Below, in pieces: positions 1 to 5,973 of a stretch of 6,654 nt of DNA. The notes below the pieces were generated by a model, which worked only from the letters and a program-made list of their open reading frames with translations, was not told the origin of the DNA and ran no database searches. The stretch comes from an uncultured Alphaproteobacteria bacterium (lineage in GTDB: Bacteria; Pseudomonadota; Alphaproteobacteria; Caulobacterales; Aquidulcibacteraceae): NCBI GenBank assembly GCA_937967725.1, contig CALBSY010000064.1, positions 1 through 6,654 on the forward strand, in the 5' to 3' direction. Positions within the stretch are counted from its first letter, which is position 1. The number at the start of each line of letters is the position of its first letter. Both the position numbers and the translations under genes were made by a program.

Positions 1-1
1 T

Positions 2-1276
2 CTGTTCGATCTCATCGTCGCGCACGTGCCCGAGCCCGCGCCGGTGCAAAAGCACGACGAAAAATTCGCGCTGCTGGTGACCATGCTCGACGCCGATCCG
101 TTTCTCGGCCGCGTGCTAACTGGGCGCGTCGAGAGCGGCCGCATCGCCGTCGGCGAAACGGTGAAGTCATTGTCGCGCGACGGCAAAGAACTGGAACGCG
201 GCCGGCTCACTAAGTTGTTGGCTTATCGCGGCTTGAAGCGCGTGCCGGTCGAGCGTGCTGAAGCCGGCGACATTGTCGCCATCGCCGGCCTCGTCGACAC
301 CACGGTTTCCGACACCGTCGGCTCGCTCGAACTCAGCGCCGCCATCCCCGCACCGCCGATCGATCCGCCGACCCTCTCCATCACCGTCTCTATCAACGAT
401 TCTCCGCTCGCAGGCCGCGCCGGCGATAAGGTGCAAAGCCGCGTCATCCGCGACCGGCTAATGCGCGAAGCCGAGTCGAACGTCGCCATCCGCATCACCG
501 AGACTGCAAGCCGCGACGCCTTCGAGGTCGCAGGCCGTGGCGAATTGCAGCTCGGCGTGCTGATCGAAACCATGCGCCGGGAAGGCTTCGAGGTTTCGAT
601 TTCGCGTCCGCGCGTGCTGACGCGGCAGGACAACGGGCAAACACTCGAACCCATCGAAGAAGCGGTGATCGACGTCGACCAGGAATATTCAGGCGTGGTG
701 ATCGAGAAAATGGCGTTGCGCAAAGCCGAGCTCACCGACATGCGCCCCTCCGGTGGCGACAAGACCCGGCTCGTCTTCCACGCCCCCTCGCGCGGCCTGA
801 TCGGCTATCACGGTGAATTCCTCACCGACACGCGTGGCTCCGGCGTGATGAACCGCATCTTTCACGGCTGGGCGCCGTGGAAAGGTGAAATTCCCGGCCG
901 CCGCAACGGCGCGCTGATCTCTAACGACACTGGACAGTCTACCGCTTACGCGCTCTGGAATCTGGAGGAGCGCGGCCAGATGTTCATCGCCGATGGCGAA
1001 GACGTCTATGAAGGCATGATCATCGGCGAGAACAGCCGCGGCCAGGATCTCGACGTCAATCCGCTCAAGGGCAAAAAGCTCACCAACGTACGCGCGTCGG
1101 GTAAGGATGAATCGATCTGCCTAACGCCGCCGCGCCGGCTCACGCTCGAACAGGCGATCGCATGGATCGAGGACGATGAGTTAGTAGAAGTGACGCCCAA
1201 CGCCATCCGGCTGCGCAAGGCGCACCTCGATCCGAACGAGCGCAAGAAGGCGGCGCGGGCGCGCGAAGCCGGTTAA
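2..1276 (+). CDS. typA: Ribosome-associated GTPase TypA/BipA, C-terminal part (5' end outside window)
   Basis: TypA/BipA is a translational GTPase of the EF-G/LepA group that binds the 70S ribosome and affects ribosome assembly and stress adaptation in the cytoplasm. The frame is open from base 2, reading LFDLIVAHVPEP before a GTG at 26 that is internal, so the gene begins upstream. The 424 visible residues compare with about 607 in E. coli TypA, so the GTP-binding domain lies outside the window. What remains, in order: a beta-barrel domain II (KFALLVTMLDADPFLGR, from about base 65), an EF-G domain III-like region with PLAGR and GRGELQLG (about 536-556), a domain V-like region, and the TypA-specific C-terminal domain with GLIGY (794-808) and GWAPWKGEI. 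The end is intact, with the usual lysine/arginine-rich tail. It converges on the lipoprotein gene and the two stop codons share TTAA. Family identification is very secure. No terminator is visible after it. Confidence 0.96.
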   Translation: MFDLIVAHVPEPAPVQKHDEKFALLVTMLDADPFLGRVLTGRVESGRIAVGETVKSLSRDGKELERGRLTKLLAYRGLKRVPVERAEAGDIVAIAGLVDTTVSDTVGSLELSAAIPAPPIDPPTLSITVSINDSPLAGRAGDKVQSRVIRDRLMREAESNVAIRITETASRDAFEVAGRGELQLGVLIETMRREGFEVSISRPRVLTRQDNGQTLEPIEEAVIDVDQEYSGVVIEKMALRKAELTDMRPSGGDKTRLVFHAPSRGLIGYHGEFLTDTRGSGVMNRIFHGWAPWKGEIPGRRNGALISNDTGQSTAYALWNLEERGQMFIADGEDVYEGMIIGENSRGQDLDVNPLKGKKLTNVRASGKDESICLTPPRRLTLEQAIAWIEDDELVEVTPNAIRLRKAHLDPNERKKAARAREAG

Positions 1277-1710
1277 CGCTGCTGTGGTGCGGGCACGCGC
1301 ACGCCCTCTTGCCATTGCGCCCGGTTTTGCGCCACCGCCGCGCTTACATCCACCGGCTGTGGGCACACATACTGAATCTCGCGCATTTGGTCCGAGCCCG
1401 TCACCTCGGTAGCATAGCAGCCGATGGGCTGCAGCACCGCGTTGGCCGCCGCGCCCCACCACAAGATGCCGGGCGAAGAGTCCTGAGAATAGATCGTCAT
1501 GTTCTCAGCCATGAGCAGCCCCAGCGAGCGTGGCTGGCCGCGGACCACGAGTACGGTCTGGTCGCGATCATGAAACCAAACTTGGTAACGATCTTCGCCG
1601 ACGTAGACGTCGGCGTCCGGCATGCCGCCACGATACGTGAACGGCCGCTGCGTGCTGGCGCACGCCGCCAGCGCCGCGACCATAGCGATTAGGGCTAGTC
1701 TCTTCATCAT
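1273..1710 (-). CDS. Small predicted lipoprotein, function unknown
   Basis: The 145-residue product starts MMKRLALIAMVAALAAC: a short basic N-region, a hydrophobic core and a lipobox Leu14-Ala15-Ala16-Cys17. This predicts export, cleavage by signal peptidase II and lipid attachment at Cys17. Ala at the +2 position would favour the outer membrane by the E. coli sorting rule. The mature part, about 129 residues, has two further cysteines (98 and 116) that could form a periplasmic disulfide, a stretch of beta-strand-like sequence (residues 34-57) and a WWGAAANAV segment. I do not recognise a named domain. Two ATG codons (1710 and 1707) are both plausible; only a weak AGAG-like ribosome site lies 9 bases upstream of the first. 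The opposite-strand reading frames in this stretch are arginine-rich and lack any signal or family motif, which supports this strand. The gene converges on typA with a 4-base overlap and is divergent from the XRE regulator. Confidence 0.78.
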   Translation of the reverse strand: MMKRLALIAMVAALAACASTQRPFTYRGGMPDADVYVGEDRYQVWFHDRDQTVLVVRGQPRSLGLLMAENMTIYSQDSSPGILWWGAAANAVLQPIGCYATEVTGSDQMREIQYVCPQPVDVSAAVAQNRAQWQEGVRVPAPQQR

Positions 1711-1965
1711 GGCGCGCGACTCTATGCGCGAACGTGCGCGGCGCGCGGCGGCCTGGTGGCTAAACCGTGGCGCGGCGCGCGTTTACGATGCCTTTCGCTG
1801 CTTCGTTTTCGCACAAAACTCGCGCGCAAAGCTTGCACTCGTGTGCTTTCACCCTTGCTAATGGTTCCACAGCGCCCGTTTGGCGCGGAATGGATGTTGC
1901 TCTCTCCCCTTTCGCATAACAGGCGGGCCCAGTGGGGGAACCGCCGCGATCAAGGGCGCTAAACC
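1711..1965. promoter_or_regulatory. Divergent intergenic region between the lipoprotein and XRE regulator genes
   Basis: These 255 bases separate two genes read away from each other, so they should hold both promoters. No sequence matches a strong -35/-10 pair. The half next to the lipoprotein gene is very GC-rich and carries GGCGCGCG three times (starting at 1711, 1740 and 1774). The last two copies sit within a 12-base direct repeat GCGCGGCGCGCG (1736-1747 and 1770-1781). The middle (about 1791-1865) is less GC-rich. On the plus strand it contains TTGCAC (1833-1838) and, 18 bases on, GCTAAT (1857-1862), a weak promoter-like pair. A GANTC site (GACTC, 1718-1722), the target of the alphaproteobacterial methylase CcrM, lies just upstream of the lipoprotein start. 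Such sites are expected by chance about every 256 bases. No convincing small gene was seen. Confidence 0.45.
1952..1956 (+). promoter_or_regulatory. Ribosome binding site of the XRE regulator
   Basis: AAGGG lies 9 bases before the ATG at 1966. It is the only purine-rich match near the N-terminus and supports that start, which also gives the MANxIDLHVGKRL opening typical of this regulator family. Confidence 0.5.
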
Positions 1966-2370
1966 ATGGCTAACGCCATCGACCTCCATGTCGGCAAGCG
2001 GCTCCGCCGCCGTCGCCGGCTTCTGGGCCTCACCCAGCAACAGCTGGCTGAGTCCATCGGCATTCGCTTTCAACAGATCCAAAAATACGAATGCGGCGCG
2101 AACCGCGTTACGGCTTCTCGTCTTTACGAACTCGCCGTCGCGCTCAACGTGCCCGTCAACTATTTCTTCGAAGGCCTGCAACAGATGAACGCTCCCGCAA
2201 ACGCGCCGGGCGCTCCCGCCAATGACCGCGATCTGATCGCGGCAGACGTGCTTTCGCAGAAAGAAACGCTCGAGCTGATCCGCGCTTACTACAAGCTCGG
2301 CGAACGCCCGCGCCGCCGCCTCTTGGACCTCGCCAAGGCGCTGCAAGACGAATCCACGGACGCGGCCTAA
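1966..2370 (+). CDS. XRE/Cro-CI family helix-turn-helix transcriptional regulator (PraR-like)
   Basis: The 134-residue product is a cytoplasmic DNA-binding protein. Residues about 9-70 form a five-helix Cro/CI-type domain. The opening IDLHVGKRL is followed by an arginine cluster, then LTQQQLAESIGI (helix 2) and RFQQIQKYECGANRV (recognition helix and following turn), then SRLYELAVALNVPVNYFFEG. This arrangement is characteristic of a large alphaproteobacterial group that includes rhizobial PraR. After an Ala/Pro/Asn-rich linker (about 75-88), a short helical C-terminal segment (about 95-130, LIRAYYKLGERPRRRLLDLAKAL) resembles the tail of this group and may serve in dimerisation; that role is inferred. 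There is no signal-sensing domain. The gene stands alone, with its own ribosome site and an intrinsic terminator 26 bases after the stop, so it is probably monocistronic. Its targets cannot be told from the sequence. Confidence 0.92.
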   Translation: MANAIDLHVGKRLRRRRRLLGLTQQQLAESIGIRFQQIQKYECGANRVTASRLYELAVALNVPVNYFFEGLQQMNAPANAPGAPANDRDLIAADVLSQKETLELIRAYYKLGERPRRRLLDLAKALQDESTDAA

Positions 2371-2396
2371 CCCCTCCGCCGTTCCGAGGAAGCGTG

Positions 2397-2426
2397 AACG
2401 AGCCCGTCCCCTGGCGGGCTCGTTTT
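2397..2426 (+). terminator. Intrinsic terminator after the XRE regulator
   Basis: A perfect 10-bp stem pairs AACGAGCCCG (2397-2406) with CGGGCTCGTT (2415-2424). It is extendable by a T-G and a C-G pair to leave a CCCT loop. The stem runs straight into a TTTT tract (2423-2426). The GC-rich stem plus U-run is the classic rho-independent form. The other strand lacks a comparable T-run after the stem, so it should work mainly on the plus strand. It separates the regulator from hisN. Confidence 0.88.
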
Positions 2427-2477
2427 CCGTGCGTGATAATCAATCCCATCACGCCTGAATCCGGTTAAGCTAGACGC

Positions 2478-3225
2478 ATGCAGCACGACCTCCGGCGCTT
2501 CCTCGCTTTCGCTGACGCGCTCGCTGACGCTGCCCGCGCCGCCATTCTCCCCTACTTCCGCGCTGGAACCCCATGCGACAACAAGAGCGCCGACGCATTC
2601 GATCCCGTAACAGAGGCCGACCGCGCGTCCGCATTGGCGAGGCGGAACCTGATCGCGCGTGCGTTTCCCGAGCGGCTATCAATGGGTGCTTGATCCGATC
2701 GACGGCACCCGCGCTTTCATCGCCGGCTTGCCCACCTGGGGTGTGCTGATCGCGCTGGCGTACGAAGGCCGCCCGATCGTCGGCATCCTGGATCAGCCTT
2801 ACCTAGCCGAGCGCTACCGCGGCTGGAACGACGGCGCTGAGCTGATGACGCGCGATGGCGCGCGCCCGCTGCAAACGCGCCGCTGCGGCGCGCTGTCCGA
2901 CGCGATTTTGTCAACAACGGACCCCACTCTGTTCCGCGATGACGAGGCCGACGCGTTTACACGCGTGCGTTCGACCGCGCGGCTCACGCGCTACGGCTAC
3001 GATTGCTATGCCTATGCCATGATTGCGGCGGGACATATGGATTGCGTGGTCGAGAGCGGTTTGAAGCCGTTCGACATTCAGGCGCTCATCCCCATCCTCA
3101 ACGGCGCCGGCGGCGGCGTGACGAATTGGGACGGCGATGACGCCAGTCGCGGCGGACGGGTACTCGCCTTCGGCGATGCGCGCATTCGCGATCAAGCAAT
3201 CGACTTGCTGCGGAAGGCGCCATGA
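2478..3225 (+). pseudogene. hisN: Histidinol-phosphatase (inositol monophosphatase family), frameshifted with an internal deletion
   Basis: HisN removes phosphate from L-histidinol phosphate in histidine synthesis and belongs to the Mg-dependent inositol monophosphatase family. Codons 1-65 from the ATG at 2478 match the family start (ADAARAAILPYFRAG, DNKSADAFDPVTEADRA, ending AFPE). That frame then stops at 2691-2693. The rest continues in another frame, from about base 2671 to the TGA at 3223-3225. It holds WVLDPIDGT (2683-2709), GLPTWG, the RYGYDCYAYAMIAAGH stretch and KPFDIQAL with its metal-binding Asp (3073-3075). Family members carry about 15 more residues between 'FP' and 'WVLDPIDGT', including the metal-binding GEE motif. 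Here they are absent, so about 3n+2 bases (perhaps 41-47) seem lost. A protein without GEE should be inactive even if the frame were restored. A sequencing or assembly error is the main alternative. A GTG at 2659 could begin a truncated product, but it has no clear ribosome site. Confidence 0.82.
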
Positions 3226-4469
3226 TGTGGTCGCGGCGCGTGTTCGCCAAGCGCCTGGCTGGCGCGCTTCTGCAGGGAGATCCGGCTTTGCTCGCGCGCA
3301 TGAACGGGATCATCTCAGCCGCCTACATTGTCCGCCGCGGCGGCGCGGTTCGGCGTCTTGCCGTGGGGCAAGCGTTGGTGCACGGGGCGTGGACGCCGTT
3401 CACCGCAGATCAACTGTTTCGCGTCGCTTCCATCTCCAAAACGGTGCCGGCGTCGCGGTTACTGTCGCTCGTCTCGCACGGCCGCGCCGATCTAGACGCG
3501 GATGTTTCCATTTATCTCCGCGAAACGCTGCGGCATCCTGGGTTCCCCGACATCATCATTACGCCGCGGATGCTGCTTTCACACACAAGCGGCCTACGCA
3601 ACGGCGAAGACTTTCCTGTGCCATTCAATCGCCCGCTGCTCGCGCGGCTAAGCGCGGCGGCGGACGAGGAGAACTTCAGCGGCTGGTTCGCGCCAGCGCA
3701 TGAACCGCCGGGCGCCTGGTTCAGCTACAGCGACACCAACTACGCCGTGATCGCGCAAATCATAGAACGCATCACCGACACCCGGTTTGACCGCTTTATG
3801 CGCCACGCGCTGTTTGAACCGCTGGGCTTGGACATCGGTTACAACTGGAGCGGCGTCTCGCAAACCAAACGCGATCGAGCGGCCGCCGCCTGCCGCTGGG
3901 TGGACGGCGCCCGGACGCCGCAAGTTGACGGCGCGCCGCCGCCTGCGCCGCAGATCGCCTTCTATCGCGGCGAAAGCAACGACGCCGCGACGGAGGCAGA
4001 ATACAGCGTCGGCCTCAACGGCTTCGCCTTTGCCCCTCACGGCGGCCTTCGCCTGTCGCTCAACGATATGGAGGCGCTAGCGCGCTTCTATCTCGACGGC
4101 GCACGTCTCGCCGGCGAGAGCTCGCTAGCGCACATGATTACGCCGCACTGGACGTTTGATCCGACGGCGCCGAACGGCGCCACCGAACGCGGCTGGTATC
4201 AGCGTTTCGGCCTGGGCGTTCACGTCCCGCTCGGTCGCGACGCGCCGGGCGCTTCGCCGGGCGATGCCTTCTTCGGCCCAGCCAGCGCCGATTGGCGCGG
4301 CCATTTCGGCGACGCCTACGGATGGATCACGGGGCTGGTCTGGAACTCACGCGAGAACGCAACGCTCGTCTACGTGCTCAATGGCATGCCCGAAACCGGC
4401 CGGCCGCTTGGCGCCCGCTCGGCCATGAGCGCGCACGAAGAAACGCTCATCGACGCAGCGCTCGGCTAG
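3222..4469 (+). CDS. Serine hydrolase, class C beta-lactamase/D,D-peptidase family
   Basis: The 415-residue product belongs to the large family of penicillin-binding-protein-like serine hydrolases (AmpC, D-aminopeptidases, EstB-type esterases); the substrate cannot be assigned. The nucleophile motif is FRVASISK, with Ser70 and Lys73. LLSHTSGL (118-125) is the usual strand-helix signature. YSDTNY gives the tyrosine motif Tyr169-Ser-Asp171, with Asp instead of the textbook Asn, a known variant. His361-Phe-Gly363 is the H-x-G equivalent of KTG. The catalytic set is therefore complete and the length is normal. The N-terminus reads SRRVFAKRLAGALL, which fits the twin-arginine consensus, but the hydrophobic stretch is short and broken by QGDP, so export is uncertain. 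The ATG at 3222 overlaps the hisN stop (ATGA). A second ATG at 3225 lies 7 bases from GGAAGG (3212-3217), better spacing than the 4 bases of the first. Coupling to hisN translation is likely. Confidence 0.9.
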   Translation: MMWSRRVFAKRLAGALLQGDPALLARMNGIISAAYIVRRGGAVRRLAVGQALVHGAWTPFTADQLFRVASISKTVPASRLLSLVSHGRADLDADVSIYLRETLRHPGFPDIIITPRMLLSHTSGLRNGEDFPVPFNRPLLARLSAAADEENFSGWFAPAHEPPGAWFSYSDTNYAVIAQIIERITDTRFDRFMRHALFEPLGLDIGYNWSGVSQTKRDRAAAACRWVDGARTPQVDGAPPPAPQIAFYRGESNDAATEAEYSVGLNGFAFAPHGGLRLSLNDMEALARFYLDGARLAGESSLAHMITPHWTFDPTAPNGATERGWYQRFGLGVHVPLGRDAPGASPGDAFFGPASADWRGHFGDAYGWITGLVWNSRENATLVYVLNGMPETGRPLGARSAMSAHEETLIDAALG

Positions 4470-5128
4470 CCCACGGTCTGCGCCTTGCCGCCAGCGATGT
4501 CGCGGATCGCTTGCTCGAACACGTGCGGCGGCTGCGCGCCCTGGATCAACCAGAGCTGGTTGAAGATGATCGTCGGCACCGCGTTGATGCCGCGGCCGCG
4601 CCACAACGCTTCCTCCGCGCGCACCTCCTCGGCGTATGAATCGCTCGCCAGAATTTCACGGGCTCTGGTTGCGTCCAACCCCGCGGACGTCACGGCATCG
4701 GCGAGCGCGTCGGGATCGTTGCTCGGCCGCTGGTCGGTGAAGGTCGCCTTGAACAGCGCCTGCTTCAACGCCAGCGCCTTGCCATCGAGCGACGCCCAAT
4801 AGAGCAAGCGATGCGCATCGAAGGTGTTCCAGATGCGGCTTTCGGGGCCGTAGTTGAACGTGAAGCCGAGCGCCGCGCCATAGTCCTTGATGGCCTGCCG
4901 CACGGCTTGAGAGCGCTCCGGCGTCGAGCCGTACTTGTTGGCGACGTGTTCGGCGGTGTTCTCCCCTTCCGGCGGCATATCCGGATTGAGTTCGAACGGC
5001 TGCAGATGAATTTGCGCCTGCACCTCGCTGCCGACCGCATCCAGCGCCTGCAGCAGCCCGCGCAAGCCAATTACACACCACGGACAGGCGACGTCGGACA
5101 CGAAGTCGATGCGGAGTGCATGTGTCAC
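4466..5128 (-). CDS. DsbA-fold oxidoreductase of the FrnE-like family
   Basis: The 220-residue product is a thioredoxin-fold protein of the DsbA/FrnE group. It opens with LRIDFVSDVACPWC, giving a redox pair Cys15-Pro-Trp-Cys18 right after the first beta strand. It has the inserted helical domain in the middle and the late NAVPT segment, whose Pro185 is the expected cis-proline beside the active site. IQGAQPPHVFEQAI is the closing signature of FrnE-type proteins. There is no signal peptide, so it should act in the cytoplasm, probably as a disulfide oxidoreductase or isomerase; the substrate is unknown. The start codon is GTG, overlapping the last base of the aguB stop (TAGTG). GGAG lies 11 bases upstream, a rather long spacing, so translation may depend on coupling to aguB. 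The 3' end converges on the serine hydrolase, both stops lying in CTAG. Confidence 0.92.
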   Translation of the reverse strand: MTHALRIDFVSDVACPWCVIGLRGLLQALDAVGSEVQAQIHLQPFELNPDMPPEGENTAEHVANKYGSTPERSQAVRQAIKDYGAALGFTFNYGPESRIWNTFDAHRLLYWASLDGKALALKQALFKATFTDQRPSNDPDALADAVTSAGLDATRAREILASDSYAEEVRAEEALWRGRGINAVPTIIFNQLWLIQGAQPPHVFEQAIRDIAGGKAQTVG

Positions 5129-5973
5129 TAGCGATAAAACTCCGTGCGACGGTCGCGGAAGAAGCCCCAGGCGGCGCGGTGGCGGTCGAGAAAGTCCAGG
5201 TCAAACTCGTGCACGAGCACGCCCTCGTCTTGAGCGCCGAAATGCTCGACCAGGTCGCCGCGATGGTTGGCGATGAATGAGTGGCCGTAGTAGGTCTGCT
5301 CGCAGGCGCCGACCTTTTCCGTACCGATACGGTTCGACGCGACCACTGGGATCACGTTGGACACGGCGTGACCTTGCATCGCGCGCCGCCACGGCTGGCT
5401 CGTATCCAGTGATGCGTCGTGCGGCTCGCTGCCGATGGCCGTTGGGTAGAACAGCACTTGCGCGCTGGCGAGCGCCATCGCGCGCGCGGCTTCCGGAAAC
5501 CACTGATCCCAGCAAATGCCGACGCCGATGCGGCCGTGCCTGGTATCCCAAACTTTGAAGCCGGTATCGCCGGGCCGGAAATAATACTTCTCCTGATAGC
5601 CTGGGCCGTCAGGAATATGGCTCTTGCGATAGACGCCGAGCGCTTCGCCGTCGGCGTCGAGCATCACCAGCGAATTGTAATAGGCTGGGCCGTCGCGCTC
5701 AAAAATCGAGACCGGAATCGCAACGCCCAATTCTTTCGCTACCGGCTTCAGCGCCGTGACGCACGGATGCGACATCGCCGGATAGGCGGTGGCGAACCAC
5801 TTCTCCTCCTGCGATGTGCAAAAGTACGGCCCTTGATAGAGCTCCGGCGGCAGGATCACTTGCGCGCCTTGTTTGGCCGCATCGCGCACTAGCGCCTCAA
5901 CCTTGGCGATGTTGGCCTGCATGTCTTCGCCGAACGAGGCTTGCATCGCCGCGACTTTGATCGTTTTCGCCAT
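5128..5973 (-). CDS. aguB: N-carbamoylputrescine amidase
   Basis: AguB, of the nitrilase superfamily, hydrolyses N-carbamoylputrescine to putrescine, CO2 and ammonia in the cytoplasm. Counting from the GTG at 5976, the catalytic triad is clear: Glu45 in LPPELYQGPYF, Lys118 in YRKSHIPDGPGYQEKYYF and Cys155 in GICWDQWFPE. The specificity-region residues and the tail FFRDRRTEFYR match N-carbamoylputrescine amidases rather than other nitrilases. The length, about 281 residues, is normal and the frame is intact. The ATG at 5973 is preferred (AGGA 9 bases upstream, TGATG overlap with the aguA stop). The GTG at 5976 (AGGA 6 bases upstream, GTGA overlap) is the alternative and adds one residue. The preceding aguA makes its substrate, so the pair forms a complete agmatine-to-putrescine route. 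Confidence 0.96.
   Translation of the reverse strand: MAKTIKVAAMQASFGEDMQANIAKVEALVRDAAKQGAQVILPPELYQGPYFCTSQEEKWFATAYPAMSHPCVTALKPVAKELGVAIPVSIFERDGPAYYNSLVMLDADGEALGVYRKSHIPDGPGYQEKYYFRPGDTGFKVWDTRHGRIGVGICWDQWFPEAARAMALASAQVLFYPTAIGSEPHDASLDTSQPWRRAMQGHAVSNVIPVVASNRIGTEKVGACEQTYYGHSFIANHRGDLVEHFGAQDEGVLVHEFDLDFLDRHRAAWGFFRDRRTEFYR

Noticed and set aside
1309..1692. Plus-strand reading frame opposite the lipoprotein gene
   Set aside because: It is arginine- and histidine-rich with no motif or ribosome site. The minus strand has a clear signal peptide and lipobox.
2435..2440. GATAAT as a possible -10 element for hisN
   Set aside because: It is one base off TATAAT and suitably upstream of the ATG at 2478, but the matching -35 position reads TGGCGG inside the terminator stem. 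It is too weak to list as a promoter.
2664..2675. Programmed +1 frameshift in hisN at TTT CCC GAG, where a proline codon CCC is followed by G
   Set aside because: A +1 slip on CCC would join the two frames, but the joined protein would still lack about 15 conserved residues including GEE. A deletion explains both the frame change and the missing residues; a recoding site explains only the first.
3137..3703. Plus-strand reading frame of 188 codons spanning the hisN/serine hydrolase junction
   Set aside because: It is arginine-rich and overlaps two recognisable families in another frame, so it is not a gene.
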